A DNA stretch of 64,000 nucleotides from JANOSH01 sp031415695 (GCA_031415695.1 JANOSH010000076.1:26010-90009); one strand, 5' to 3'; shown: positions 1 through 9,042, numbered from the stretch's first letter. The notes: generated by a model not told the origin, from the letters alone. Made by a program: numbers and translations.

Positions 1-99
1 GTGCAGGCCGACATTCTCGGCCGACTGGTCGACGATCATCACCCAACGGTTCGTGCGGCGGCCAGGCGGGCAGCCGAGGCCCGAACGGGTGCGCCATGA
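1..99 (+). CDS. C-terminal end of an upstream protein (probably MoxR-type AAA+ ATPase), partial
   Basis: An open frame enters from the left edge and ends at the TGA at 97-99. Only about 32 residues are visible, rich in Ala and Arg, with no diagnostic motif. The stop overlaps the next start as ATGA (96-99), so the two genes are translationally coupled. VWA-like metallopeptidases of the downstream type commonly follow a MoxR-family ATPase, so that identity is inferred from context alone. Confidence 0.4.
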   Translation: MQADILGRLVDDHHPTVRAAARRAAEARTGAP

Positions 100-1229
100 C
101 ATCGACCTTTGGCGACGCCGACATTTCGGCTTCGATGTTGCGGCTACGGCGGCGCTCGCCGTTCTTTGCCACATTGGCGTTGTACGCACGGTTTGTCGCC
201 TCAGTTAACGTGCCGACCGCCGCCACCGATGGCCTCGACGTGTTCTACAACCCCGAGTTCATGGCCACGTTGCCCGCCGATCATCTCGATGGTGTGCTGT
301 TGCACGAGGTGTTGCACGCAGCGCTACAGCACGTGGGTCGCCGTGGAGCGCGTAACCCGGAACGCTGGAACGTCGCAGCCGACGTAGTGGTCAATGGTCT
401 TATCGCCAACAACGGCTTGTCGCTGCCCGAGGGTGCGCTGCGAGACGAATCGTTAGAGCGCTACAGCGTCGAGGAGATCTACACGCTGCTCGTGCGCTCG
501 GGCGACCATCAGGGAGCGTCCGACGACGACCTGCTCGATGGTGAACTCGGTGACGGTGAGGGTGCCGACGGTCGAAGTCGCGCCAGCCGTACTCGCCAAG
601 CGAGCCGGCAGTGGGCGGCGGCCGTCGACCGAGCCATGTCCGTTGCACGCACGACGCAGCACGGTAGGAGTCCGGTCGGGGCCGAGCGCGCGTTCGGGCT
701 TACCGATCGCCCGCAGCTCGACTGGCGGGCGTTGCTGTGGCGGTTCTTGAGCCGTACGCCCACCGACTTTGCCGAGTTCGATCGACGTCTCATGCACCGC
801 GGCCTGTATCTCGAGACGCTTGAAGCCACGAGCATTCGCGTGTTTGTCGCCATCGACACGTCGGGCTCGTTGAACGATGACGACCTAACGGCGTTTGCGT
901 CGGAACTCGACGGTTTGCTGTCGTCGTATCCTGGTATCGAAGCGTGGTTGGCGTATGTCGACGCCGAGGTGTACGGGCCGTGGCCGGTTCACGTGGGCGA
1001 GCCTCTGCCTCCCGTCCAGGGTGGCGGCGGCACCGACTTTCGGCCGTTGTTCGACATGGTGGACCACAGCGATGTTGCCGACGAGCGTCTTGTCGTTGTG
1101 TATCTCACCGACGGATACGGTGATTTTCCTACCGATCCGCCGAACTATCCCGTGCTATGGGTCGTCACCCCCGGCGGTCTCGACGACGACAAGTTCCCGT
1201 TTGGCGACATCGCCCGAATCATCACCTAA
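96..1229 (+). CDS. VWA-like / putative metallopeptidase domain protein (DUF2201 type)
   Basis: 377 aa. The N-terminal half carries a zincin-like HEVLH (HExxH) motif inside LLHEVLHAALQH, as in the putative metallopeptidase domain of the DUF2201 family. The C-terminal half is von Willebrand A-like, with the MIDAS-type sequence AIDTSGSL and a later GGGGTDF segment. Such proteins are usually encoded next to a MoxR ATPase and are thought to act with it in metal insertion or remodelling of partner proteins; the actual substrate is unknown. The ATG is fixed by the ATGA overlap with the preceding frame. No signal peptide is visible, so it is probably cytoplasmic. Confidence 0.85.
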   Translation: MTSTFGDADISASMLRLRRRSPFFATLALYARFVASVNVPTAATDGLDVFYNPEFMATLPADHLDGVLLHEVLHAALQHVGRRGARNPERWNVAADVVVNGLIANNGLSLPEGALRDESLERYSVEEIYTLLVRSGDHQGASDDDLLDGELGDGEGADGRSRASRTRQASRQWAAAVDRAMSVARTTQHGRSPVGAERAFGLTDRPQLDWRALLWRFLSRTPTDFAEFDRRLMHRGLYLETLEATSIRVFVAIDTSGSLNDDDLTAFASELDGLLSSYPGIEAWLAYVDAEVYGPWPVHVGEPLPPVQGGGGTDFRPLFDMVDHSDVADERLVVVYLTDGYGDFPTDPPNYPVLWVVTPGGLDDDKFPFGDIARIIT

Positions 1230-1239
1230 GGAGCCTGTT

Positions 1240-1431
1240 ATGCGTGTTGTGTATACCTCAGGTCATGCCGAACACGAAGCGTCATCGGTACGAATTTGGT
1301 TTGCCAAGGTGGTACTGCGAGTTGGCGGCTACCACATGGGCGATCTTGCAGCGAACGTCACGGCGTGGCTCAAAGGTCTCGGCCGCATTGGGTTAGGTGC
1401 AGAGCGGTTAAGCGAGCCCTACGCGACGTAA
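1240..1431 (+). CDS. Small hypothetical protein
   Basis: 63 aa, family not recognised. The case for translation is the spacing: an AAGGAG ribosome-binding site at 1228-1233 overlaps the stop of the metallopeptidase gene and lies 6 bases before an ATG, so it would be the third gene of that operon. The product is mildly amphipathic, with a possible short helix around AANVTAWLKGLG and no Cys pair or membrane segment. Its 3' end overlaps the end of the convergent ROK gene by 24 bases. It may be a real coupled small gene or a chance frame. Confidence 0.45.
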   Translation: MRVVYTSGHAEHEASSVRIWFAKVVLRVGGYHMGDLAANVTAWLKGLGRIGLGAERLSEPYAT

Positions 1432-2253
1432 TGCCACGGCGGCCGCACCGATAATGGGACCGTCGTCGCCGAGGCCAGTGGGAACGATGCGCACGTCTCG
1501 GCTGTAGGTCATCTGGCAGCGCTCGGTCGCCTCGATTTGGGCCGGGCCAAAGAATGCATCGCCGAAGCCGAGGGCGACCGACCCGCCTATCGTTGCCAAT
1601 GGCAGGTCGAGCAGATTGGCCACGATGCCGACGGCTCGGCCGACGAGCCGCCCTGTTTGGGCTCGCACCTCGGCCGATGCGTCTTGTGCCGGTCGGCCGG
1701 TGATGGCCTTGATCGCTGTGCCCGATGCCTCGGCCTCGACACAGCCAATGGTGCCGCACCCACAGCGGTGGCCCCTCGGCTCGACGACAACGTGACCAAT
1801 GTGGCCAGCGGCACCCGTGCGGCCGTGGAGCAGTTGTCCATTCAACACAATGCCACCGCCAATACCGGTGGACACCACCATCGAGATGTAGTTGCTGTGT
1901 CCGATCGCTGCGCCTTTCCAGCCTTCGGCCAGGGCAAGAGCTTTGCCGTCGCCATCGACGTATGTGGGAATCCCTAAACCGTCCGCTAGCGCCTGCTGAA
2001 TGGGAAACTCGCGCCAGACCGGGATGTTTACCGGTGAGACGAACAGCCCGTCGCGCAATGGACCGCATGTACCAACGCCACACGCTTGCTGGTGGCCTGT
2101 GAGAAGCGATTGTCCGGCTGCGATGATGTTGTCGATGAGTTCTTTGGCCGACCCCACGGTAGGTACTCGCAGCTCATCGCCGACCAGGCCGGTGTGGTCC
2201 ACCCGCGCAATGGTCACCTTAGTTCCACCGATATCAATTGCAAGTACGTCCAT
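1408..2253 (-). CDS. ROK family sugar kinase (glucokinase-like)
   Basis: 281 aa, normal for a ROK kinase without an N-terminal HTH domain. The N-terminal AIDIGGTK is the ATP-phosphate loop of the ASKHA fold. The ROK signature in the middle includes GHIGHVVVEP followed by the zinc-binding CGCGTIGCVE (CxCGxxGCxE). It would phosphorylate a hexose such as glucose or N-acetylmannosamine in the cytoplasm; the sequence does not fix the sugar. Start is the ATG at 2251-2253. It is transcribed divergently from the TSUP gene with only 18 bases between the starts. Confidence 0.9.
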   Translation of the reverse strand: MDVLAIDIGGTKVTIARVDHTGLVGDELRVPTVGSAKELIDNIIAAGQSLLTGHQQACGVGTCGPLRDGLFVSPVNIPVWREFPIQQALADGLGIPTYVDGDGKALALAEGWKGAAIGHSNYISMVVSTGIGGGIVLNGQLLHGRTGAAGHIGHVVVEPRGHRCGCGTIGCVEAEASGTAIKAITGRPAQDASAEVRAQTGRLVGRAVGIVANLLDLPLATIGGSVALGFGDAFFGPAQIEATERCQMTYSRDVRIVPTGLGDDGPIIGAAAVALRRVGLA

Positions 2254-2271
2254 TGGCGCGAATCTAGGTGA

Positions 2272-3021
2272 TTGGCGTTGACCTACGTTCTGGTTTGCCT
2301 GGCTTCGCTGGCCTCGGGTTTCGTTGATGCCATTGTCGGCGGCGGTGGTCTCATCTTGGTGCCGACACTCCTAGGGGTCTTCCCGAACACCCCCGTGGCC
2401 ACCCTCTACGGCACAAATAAAGCAGCGGCTGTCTGGGGGACCGGACTTGCGTTGCGCCGATATGCCCGTCGGGTCGATATTCAGTGGACGGTGTTCGGCC
2501 CCGCAGTGGCCACCGCAGCAGCCGGCAGTTTCGGTGGGGCGTGGTTGGCCACGCGGGTCTCGTCGAACGACATGCGTCGGGCAGTGCCGCTGCTGTTGAC
2601 GGTGGTCCTGGTGTACACGCTGGCCCGAAAGGATCTGGGACAAACGCATTCTCCTCGGCCTCACCTTGCTGGTGTGGGCGCGTTGCTGGGCTTGATCGTG
2701 GGGTGTTACGACGGCTTTTTCGGGCCTGGTACGGGCAGTTTCTTCGTCTTTGGTCTTGTGCGATTCGCCGGGTTCGATTTTCTGCACGCCTCTGCCGTTG
2801 CCAAGTTGCTAAACGTGGCGACGAACCTGGCTGCCTTGACGCTCTTCGTTAGTACCGGCCATGTGTGGTGGCGGTTTGCCATACCTATGGCCGTGGCCAA
2901 TGTTGTTGGCAGCTTCGCCGGCTCCACTGTGGCGTTGCGTAGGGGGAGCAGGTTTGTCAGGGTGTTCTTTGTGGTCGTCGTGACGCTGCTGATCATTCGA
3001 ACGGCGAGCGTTACCTTCTAG
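2272..3021 (+). CDS. TSUP family membrane permease (TauE/SafE type)
   Basis: 249 aa, almost entirely hydrophobic, with about 7-8 predicted membrane helices. It has the internal two-fold repeat of TauE/SafE proteins: an N-terminal FVDAIVGGGGLILVPTLL and, after about 120 residues, the related GCYDGFFGPGTGSFFVF. Family members export sulfite, sulfoacetate or related organosulfur anions, or take up C1/C2 acids; the substrate is not predictable here. An in-frame TGA lies immediately upstream (2269-2271), so the start must be the TTG at 2272 or the next TTG at 2278. Confidence 0.88.
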   Translation: MALTYVLVCLASLASGFVDAIVGGGGLILVPTLLGVFPNTPVATLYGTNKAAAVWGTGLALRRYARRVDIQWTVFGPAVATAAAGSFGGAWLATRVSSNDMRRAVPLLLTVVLVYTLARKDLGQTHSPRPHLAGVGALLGLIVGCYDGFFGPGTGSFFVFGLVRFAGFDFLHASAVAKLLNVATNLAALTLFVSTGHVWWRFAIPMAVANVVGSFAGSTVALRRGSRFVRVFFVVVVTLLIIRTASVTF

Positions 3022-3077
3022 CCCTGCTTGCTCGGATATCATTTAGTTTGTAGTAGGAGCGGACAGGAGCGGTGGGG

Positions 3078-4328
3078 ATGTACAAGCTGAAGGTCAGTCG
3101 GAAAACTCGCCGCGTGGTGCTGGGCGTTTTTCTCGCGTTCACCTTGTGGTTCACTTGGTCCTTCGGGTCGTATGTCGCTCGCGACAATGGCGACACCGCA
3201 GCCCAACGAGCGGTGACGTGGTTCCGAAACCATGGACTGGGCAAGGTTGTCGAAACGGCTGAGCGGGTCAAGTATCGCAAACCTCCGTCGAGCGACCCGG
3301 CGCAGAATCTCGCCTTGACGGTGTCCGTCACCACCATCGCGGTGCCTGCGCCCGCACCAGACCAGGCCCCGTCGACCACTGCTGCCACGCCCGACCCGAC
3401 TGCGCCACCAACGACCATCCCGCCAGCCACGACCACGACGACCATCCCGGCGTTCCAACTGCCTCCGCAGCCATTCACCCCGGTCGTGTCACCTGCGCTC
3501 GATGGTGAAGGAGCTTGGTCTCCTATTGGGCAGGCTGGCGGTTTCAATTCGGTATGGGCGACATCGGTCCGGCCATTGGCCGACGCACCCGCGGTCGTTG
3601 GTTCCTTCGCCATCATCGAGCAATCTCACATGCGCGCCGCCATGTTCAATGGGTCCGATATTCCCGGCGGAACGGGTTGGCAAAAGACGAACCGCGTTCC
3701 GGCCCAGTTGCAGCCGGCCATGAAAGCGGCGTTCAACGGTGGGTTTCGGTTCGAGCACATCAAAGGTGGCTACAAGAACGAAGGACGGGTCGTTCGTGAA
3801 CTCAAGGCAGGCGAAGGCACGCTCGCAATCAGCCGGGATGGCAAGCTTACGATTGGTGAGTACGGCCGAGACATCAACGACGATGGCGCGTGGGTGTCGT
3901 TTCGTCAGAACCTCCCGTTGCTTGTCGATGCCGGGGTGTCCCAGGTCGAACGACAAGCAAAGGCTGGCGTATGGTGGGGTGCCGACTACGGGAACGTCAT
4001 TTATGTGTTTCGTTCGTCGGTGTGCCAGTTGGCCGATGGTCGAATCATGTACGGTGCGGTCGGTAAGGTCGATGCCGAACTGTTGGCGCGGTCGCTTGTC
4101 GCCATGGGGTGTGTCCGCGGGGTGCAGATGGACATCAACGGCACCTGGCCTACGTTCTTCACGTTCCCAGCCGATGCAGATGGGGCACAACACGGTGAGC
4201 TGCTCGACAGGCGCATGGGCGGAGGCCGTGACCGCTACCTGACGGGTTCTACCAGGGAGTTCTTCGCGTTCTTCGATGTAGCTGGGCTACCGACGGCGAG
4301 CGTGGTGCACCCCGCCCCCGGGGTCTAG
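3078..4328 (+). CDS. Membrane-anchored phosphodiester glycosidase family protein
   Basis: 416 aa from the ATG at 3078, chosen over an in-frame GTG at 3072 because AGGAG at 3065-3069 is correctly spaced only for the ATG. After a basic N-terminus there is one membrane helix (about residues 11-32), then a Pro/Thr-rich linker (about 85-135), then a C-terminal domain of the NAGPA/phosphodiester glycosidase type (formerly DUF2233). Support for that domain is the AFNGGF segment, an NLPLLVDAG stretch and the terminal MDINGTWPTF motif. It is probably anchored outside the membrane and may trim sugar-phosphodiester groups on wall polymers; the substrate is inferred only loosely. Confidence 0.85.
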   Translation: MYKLKVSRKTRRVVLGVFLAFTLWFTWSFGSYVARDNGDTAAQRAVTWFRNHGLGKVVETAERVKYRKPPSSDPAQNLALTVSVTTIAVPAPAPDQAPSTTAATPDPTAPPTTIPPATTTTTIPAFQLPPQPFTPVVSPALDGEGAWSPIGQAGGFNSVWATSVRPLADAPAVVGSFAIIEQSHMRAAMFNGSDIPGGTGWQKTNRVPAQLQPAMKAAFNGGFRFEHIKGGYKNEGRVVRELKAGEGTLAISRDGKLTIGEYGRDINDDGAWVSFRQNLPLLVDAGVSQVERQAKAGVWWGADYGNVIYVFRSSVCQLADGRIMYGAVGKVDAELLARSLVAMGCVRGVQMDINGTWPTFFTFPADADGAQHGELLDRRMGGGRDRYLTGSTREFFAFFDVAGLPTASVVHPAPGV

Positions 4329-4481
4329 TCGGTGTGTTTGGGACCAATTCCCACTAAAAGTGGTATGGCGATCACGATATTGATCTTTTCCAAACGGCTG
4401 ACGAGCGGGATCTTGAACTAATCCAGTCACGATGCTTCGCAGCGGATTGTTCTCGATCGTGAGCACCGTCGTGGAGGCGTC

Positions 4482-5918
4482 GTGAGGAAGAACCCAAAGC
4501 GTTGGTTTGGCACAATTGTTGCGGCGTTGCTGGTCGGGTTGATTCCCGCAGTCGTCGCCGCAGGCACGCCCGCAACTAGCAGGGTCGTCGTGGCCGGCAA
4601 GCCAGGCGAGCGGGAACGAGTCAAGGCATCTGTCGCCCGACTCTGCGGAACGTGGGTCGCGAACCTCGATGCGATCGACGGAGGCACGGCCGTAGTGCCC
4701 TCGGCATCGATTGTGTCGCTCAGTGCATCGGCCGGGGTTACGTCGGTGACCATCGATGACGCCGCGTCGTCCTACAGCTTCGAGGTCCCCGGCCAAGCCG
4801 CCCTTGAGCCGATCATCCCCGCCACGCTATGGGACGTAGCCGCTGCCGTCGCCACACAACCGTCACGAGACCGAGGTGTGGTTGCTTCCAACGTCGACAT
4901 CGCCATGATCGACTCCGGTGTTGCCCCAGTCGTCGGGCTCGATACAGGTCGTATTGTGTACCTGAACGCCGCGTCCGGACGCATTGTGCCTGCCAGCGAG
5001 GCCGAGTACGACATTGTTGGGCACGGCACGCATCTGGCCAGTATTTTATTGGCGAAAGACTCCTCCGAATTCGGGCCGGGCATTGCACGAGGTTCGCGCC
5101 TCGTGAGCGTCAATGCGTCCAACAAGTACGGTCAGGCGTCGCTCACTTCGGTGCTGCTCGGCGTCGACGCCGTGATCAAAAACAAGAACAATGGATTGAA
5201 CATTCGTGTACTTCTGATGGCGATCGGTTTTGATCGCGATTCGCCCGCCGGTCGTCTGCTCATGATCGCGTCCGAACGGGCGACCGCTAGTGGGATTCTG
5301 GTCGTCGCGGCCGCAGGCAACAAGGGTCAGTGGCGCGGGCAACTCGAGGCTCCAGCCGCGAGCCAGCACGTGCTTGCCGTGGGGGCGTACAATCTGCGAA
5401 ATCCGGGCGATCCCCGCGACGACTGGGCCGCGAGTTTTACCAGTGTTAGCTCGGCTCGCCCCGCCGACATCCTTGCACCCGGTGTGTCCATTGTCGGGCT
5501 GCGAGATCCGGGTTCCGTTATCGATACGCTCTCGCCCGCTGGCCGCATCGGAAGCACGGGATTTCGTGGTAGTGGCTCATCGCAGGCATCTGCTGTGGCA
5601 GCCGGAGCAGCGGCGTTGTTGTTTGCGCAGCGACCGACCCTCACACCATACGAAGCGCGTGCCGCACTCATCGTCGGGAATCGACCCATCCCGTTCCTGC
5701 CGGGTTATGTCGGAAATGGGCGCCTCAATCTGGAGGCCTCTCTGCAAAGCGGCAAGCTGCCCGTACAGGTACCGCCAGCGACACAGCCGCTCCAGTGGGG
5801 AACCACGAGTGCCCTCGTCCAGGACGATCTGCAGGCAGGCGAACTGTCGGGTACCCGGTGGATCGTCTCTAACTGGTCGGGTACCCGCTGGATTACCACC
5901 GCCACCGCGCAGTCGTGA
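4482..5918 (+). CDS. Secreted subtilisin-like S8 serine protease
   Basis: 478 aa from a GTG start. A basic N-terminus and hydrophobic helix (about 9-28) form a signal peptide or anchor, followed by a roughly 90-residue possible propeptide. The S8 triad is visible: Asp144 in AMIDSG, His181 in GHGTHLAS and Ser367 in SGSSQASA (family GTSMA), with oxyanion Asn280 in AAAGN. The GSSQAS context is a variant of the usual signature, but all catalytic residues are present. The short C-terminal tail carries the SGTRW motif twice (about residues 454 and 467). The 153 bases upstream contain no gene; a promoter there is likely but I cannot place it. Confidence 0.92.
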   Translation: MRKNPKRWFGTIVAALLVGLIPAVVAAGTPATSRVVVAGKPGERERVKASVARLCGTWVANLDAIDGGTAVVPSASIVSLSASAGVTSVTIDDAASSYSFEVPGQAALEPIIPATLWDVAAAVATQPSRDRGVVASNVDIAMIDSGVAPVVGLDTGRIVYLNAASGRIVPASEAEYDIVGHGTHLASILLAKDSSEFGPGIARGSRLVSVNASNKYGQASLTSVLLGVDAVIKNKNNGLNIRVLLMAIGFDRDSPAGRLLMIASERATASGILVVAAAGNKGQWRGQLEAPAASQHVLAVGAYNLRNPGDPRDDWAASFTSVSSARPADILAPGVSIVGLRDPGSVIDTLSPAGRIGSTGFRGSGSSQASAVAAGAAALLFAQRPTLTPYEARAALIVGNRPIPFLPGYVGNGRLNLEASLQSGKLPVQVPPATQPLQWGTTSALVQDDLQAGELSGTRWIVSNWSGTRWITTATAQS

Positions 5919-5930
5919 ACTAGTAGTTGA

Positions 5931-6815
5931 TCAGCGGGCAGCAACGTGGCCGACGATGTGGCCAAGCGTGTTGGTCACAGCACCGTCGTCGAACCCGGGA
6001 ACCGGACCAAGTCCTGCACGCACAGCTAGCGCCGAAATTGCGGCTCGAACTGGCCGTGGCGACCCGTCGAGCGACTTCACGACAAGCGCAATTCCTTCAG
6101 GACTAACCGCGCACAGGAGCCCTTCGGCGCCGTACTTTGCTACCCACCCCGGCCGCGCCTGCATCAGGGCGGTGTCGTCTGTGTCGAGCCCGCCGACCAT
6201 CAGTGGATGCGTGCTCATCGCCAAGCAAACAGCCGCGTCAAGACGCGTAAACATCAACGCCATCTCCCGTAGTCGCAAGCTATGACACGGCAGCCCACAT
6301 CCATCTATGCCGGTGAGGATCTCGTGGGCAGGTCGCCCGGCGAGGTCGGCGATGTCGCTCAGGATCTTGCGCTGAAGCGGGTGGCTGGGCCGGTGGTATG
6401 TGGCCACGTCCCACCCCAACCGGCAACAGGCCAACAACATGCCGGCATGTTTTCCTGAGCATGCGTTGTGGCGTCGTGACAGTTGTGTGCCTTGGGGAGG
6501 GCCACACACCAGTTGCGACTCGTCACATGCGGCTGTGTGCAGTAGTCGTTCGACTGCGGCAAGGTGATACGCCTCGCCGGAATGCGAGGCGCATGCCACC
6601 GCTAACAGTTCGTGGTCGAGTTCAGGCGCAGCATCACGAAGCGCCAAGGCTTGAATTGGTTTAGCGCACGACCGTAGGTAGCACTCGTGGTCAATCGGCC
6701 CGAACGACGCCACCGTGTGACCGTCGTGTACCGCTACACCAATGACGCGATGGACTGCTTCGACGACGTTGTTTCGGCGAACCTCCACTTCCAGACTGCT
6801 GCTCAGGTGGCCCAA
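5931..6815 (-). CDS. L-asparaginase II family protein
   Basis: 294 aa matching the asparaginase II family (PF06089), distinct from the bacterial AnsA/AnsB fold. Seen: SCAKPIQALAL near residue 50, ACASHSGE near 75, and CSGKHAGMLLACC in the middle, all typical of the family. It would hydrolyse asparagine to aspartate and ammonia in the cytoplasm. The start is uncertain: the longest frame begins with TTG at 6815 and overlaps the end of the upstream SDR gene by 13 bases, implying translational coupling; an internal GTG about ten codons later is possible. Confidence 0.87.
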   Translation of the reverse strand: MGHLSSSLEVEVRRNNVVEAVHRVIGVAVHDGHTVASFGPIDHECYLRSCAKPIQALALRDAAPELDHELLAVACASHSGEAYHLAAVERLLHTAACDESQLVCGPPQGTQLSRRHNACSGKHAGMLLACCRLGWDVATYHRPSHPLQRKILSDIADLAGRPAHEILTGIDGCGLPCHSLRLREMALMFTRLDAAVCLAMSTHPLMVGGLDTDDTALMQARPGWVAKYGAEGLLCAVSPEGIALVVKSLDGSPRPVRAAISALAVRAGLGPVPGFDDGAVTNTLGHIVGHVAAR

Positions 6816-7546
6816 CCTCCGGCGTATGGGATGAACTGCCCGGTTTGAAATCGGCTCGTTCCATCGAGCATTACTGCGCAGAAATGAGCGAACTCGGTCA
6901 TGGTGCCCAATCGTTTCATGGGCACGCGAGCCTCGACCCGCTTACGGTCCTCGGGCGTCACTATTCGGTTGCCCGCAATGAAGCCTGGGAAGTCCATGAA
7001 GTTCGTGCCGACCACGTTGAGTTGCACTCCGCTGTCGGCGATTTCGAGCCCCACACTTTGCAGCATCACGGTGGCGGCCGAGCGTGTGGCGGCGTACAAC
7101 GACGCGCTCACCGTTGGCTTGTACGCTGTAGCGCTCGTGGCTACGAGGATTTGGCCGTCGGCCTGGGCCAGGAGCGTTGGCAGAATCGCCTGGGTGAACA
7201 CGTAGGGAGCCTCAACATTGCCTTCGTATGCTGCCCGCAGATCGTCGGCCGTGGTTTTGGCAAAGCGTCCAAGTGCGATGCGTCCCGACGAGAAGAACAC
7301 CGAATGGAATGTGCCAAATCGAGTGAGGGCCGCGTCGACGAGTCGTGGCCCCGTGTCGGCGTCGTGCGCTGATGCGTTGTGGATAGTGGCGACCGAGGCT
7401 CCGACGGTTTCGAGTTCGGCCACAAGCTCGCTCGAACCGTCGGCAAGGACCAGATCGAACTGTCTCGCCGCAAGCACTTTGGCAAGCTCTGGTCCTACGT
7501 AGTCGTTGGCACTAACGATGAGAGCAACGCGACGATCCATAGCCAT
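6803..7546 (-). CDS. SDR-family oxidoreductase-like protein with altered active site
   Basis: 247 aa from the ATG at 7544-7546, chosen because GGGAG lies about 9 bases upstream; the frame is open further but overlaps the divergent gene. Overall length, a Rossmann-like N-terminus and a C-terminal FIPYAGGWAT resemble short-chain dehydrogenases. Two hallmarks are changed: the glycine-rich loop reads SANDYVGPEL instead of TGxxxGIG, and the catalytic YxxxK reads YAATR (Lys to Arg). It may be a catalytically weak or repurposed SDR. It is followed by, and coupled to, the asparaginase gene. Confidence 0.75.
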   Translation of the reverse strand: MAMDRRVALIVSANDYVGPELAKVLAARQFDLVLADGSSELVAELETVGASVATIHNASAHDADTGPRLVDAALTRFGTFHSVFFSSGRIALGRFAKTTADDLRAAYEGNVEAPYVFTQAILPTLLAQADGQILVATSATAYKPTVSASLYAATRSAATVMLQSVGLEIADSGVQLNVVGTNFMDFPGFIAGNRIVTPEDRKRVEARVPMKRLGTMTEFAHFCAVMLDGTSRFQTGQFIPYAGGWAT

Positions 7547-7593
7547 TGTCGTAGTCTCCCAAAATCGGCGGCTGGGCGTGGCACCATAGCAAC

Positions 7594-9042
7594 ATGGCTG
7601 TACTTGATTCGCTGGTACCGGGGCAGATAGTTGTCTACGGCGGCAACAAGACCGTGGTGGTATCGACTGCTCTTGCCGAGGCATTCACGGCTGGCGATCA
7701 CCTCGTTGTTGTTGGAACGAGCGGCGCGCTGCTCCACATCCCGTCGGCCGACCAAACACTCGTCGAATCGGCAATGGGGCGTGCTCACAGTGCGTTCGCT
7801 GCGTTAGCGAACATCGCTGACGAGTCGATCTCGGCGTTCTACGACATCTTCGCCGGCTTGCTTGGCGACGATGCGAATTTTTCGGCAATCGCGGCCGCAA
7901 ATTCCGAGGACGTTGCCGATGCCCGACATCGTGGCCGTAGCTCAACCCGGCTCGAGCTCACCGCCACGATGCGGGCCGACATGATTGCCGGGCTGCACGG
8001 CTGGCGAGACACACCCGGGTTGCGTGGCAACGTCGTCGAAACGGTCGAACACACTGGCTGGCGAATCGAGCAGACGAAGGCGGGACTCGGAGTCATCGGA
8101 TTTGTGTTCGAAGGCCGACCAAACGTCTTCGCCGACGCCACGGGCGTATTGCGCAGCGGTAACGCCGTCGTTTTCAGGATTGGCAGCGACGCCTTGCGCA
8201 CGGCCCGGGCCATTGTCGAGCACGCGTTGCGGCCGGCCCTAATGGCGGCCGGGTTACCAGTTGAAAGCGTCGAACTGCTCGACACGCCGTCGCGGGCCGC
8301 AGGGTGGGCGCTGTTCTCCCACCCGTTGCTGAGCCTCGCCGTTGCACGCGGGTCAGGCGAAGCGGTCGAACAACTCGGGTCGGTTGCCCGCCAGGCTGGC
8401 GTCCCTGCCAGCCTTCATGGAACCGGGGGAGCGTGGCTCGTTGCTTCGGCCTCGGCCGATTCCGACCGGTTCTCGGCGACCGTCATGCACTCGCTTGACC
8501 GCAAGGTGTGCAACACGCTGAATGTCTGTTGCATCGTTCGCGATCGGGCGGCGGAACTGGTGCCGGTATTCGTCGATGCGCTCACCGCGGCGGCGCATCG
8601 TCGGGGTGCTTCGCCCCGGTTGCACGTCACTACCTCGGCACTACCGTTCGTACCGGCCACGTTCGAGGCGGCGCTCATTGAAGTCGATGCTCTGTGCACG
8701 GAATGGGAATGGGAGAACGACCCCGAGGTGAGCCTCGTGGTCGTCGACTCGGTCGCCGAAGCCGTCGTTCTGTTCAATCGTCTGAGCCCTCGGTTGGTGG
8801 CCGCCCTGTCATCGACTGACAACGAGGAACACGGCCAGTTCTACGCGTCGATCGACGCGCCGTTCGTTGGCGACGGCTTCACTAGGTGGGTCGACGGCCA
8901 GTTCGCCCTCAGCCGACCCGAACTTGGGTTGTCGAACTGGGAGAACGGCCGGTTGTTTGCGCGCAGCGGGGTGCTGTCAGGCGACTCGGTGTTCACGGTG
9001 CGCACGCGAATGTTCCAGGTCGACCCGAACCTGCACCGCTAA
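7594..9042 (+). CDS. ProA-like glutamate-5-semialdehyde (gamma-glutamyl phosphate) reductase family protein
   Basis: 482 aa, compared with about 415-420 for standard ProA. The central part matches ProA: GVIGFVFEGRPNVFADA, then SGNAVVFRIGSDAL, and the catalytic cysteine in RKVCNTLNVC (usual RPxVCN). The first 60-70 residues are an extra segment absent from ordinary ProA. ProA makes glutamate-5-semialdehyde for proline synthesis using NADPH; no proB is adjacent, so this may be the housekeeping enzyme or a paralog on another acyl phosphate. It lies 47 bases from the divergent SDR gene. Confidence 0.75.
   Translation: MAVLDSLVPGQIVVYGGNKTVVVSTALAEAFTAGDHLVVVGTSGALLHIPSADQTLVESAMGRAHSAFAALANIADESISAFYDIFAGLLGDDANFSAIAAANSEDVADARHRGRSSTRLELTATMRADMIAGLHGWRDTPGLRGNVVETVEHTGWRIEQTKAGLGVIGFVFEGRPNVFADATGVLRSGNAVVFRIGSDALRTARAIVEHALRPALMAAGLPVESVELLDTPSRAAGWALFSHPLLSLAVARGSGEAVEQLGSVARQAGVPASLHGTGGAWLVASASADSDRFSATVMHSLDRKVCNTLNVCCIVRDRAAELVPVFVDALTAAAHRRGASPRLHVTTSALPFVPATFEAALIEVDALCTEWEWENDPEVSLVVVDSVAEAVVLFNRLSPRLVAALSSTDNEEHGQFYASIDAPFVGDGFTRWVDGQFALSRPELGLSNWENGRLFARSGVLSGDSVFTVRTRMFQVDPNLHR

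Noticed and set aside
1370..2083. 237-codon minus-strand frame over the ROK kinase
   Set aside because: Same strand but shifted frame; Arg-rich, no family, while the overlapping frame is an unmistakable ROK kinase.
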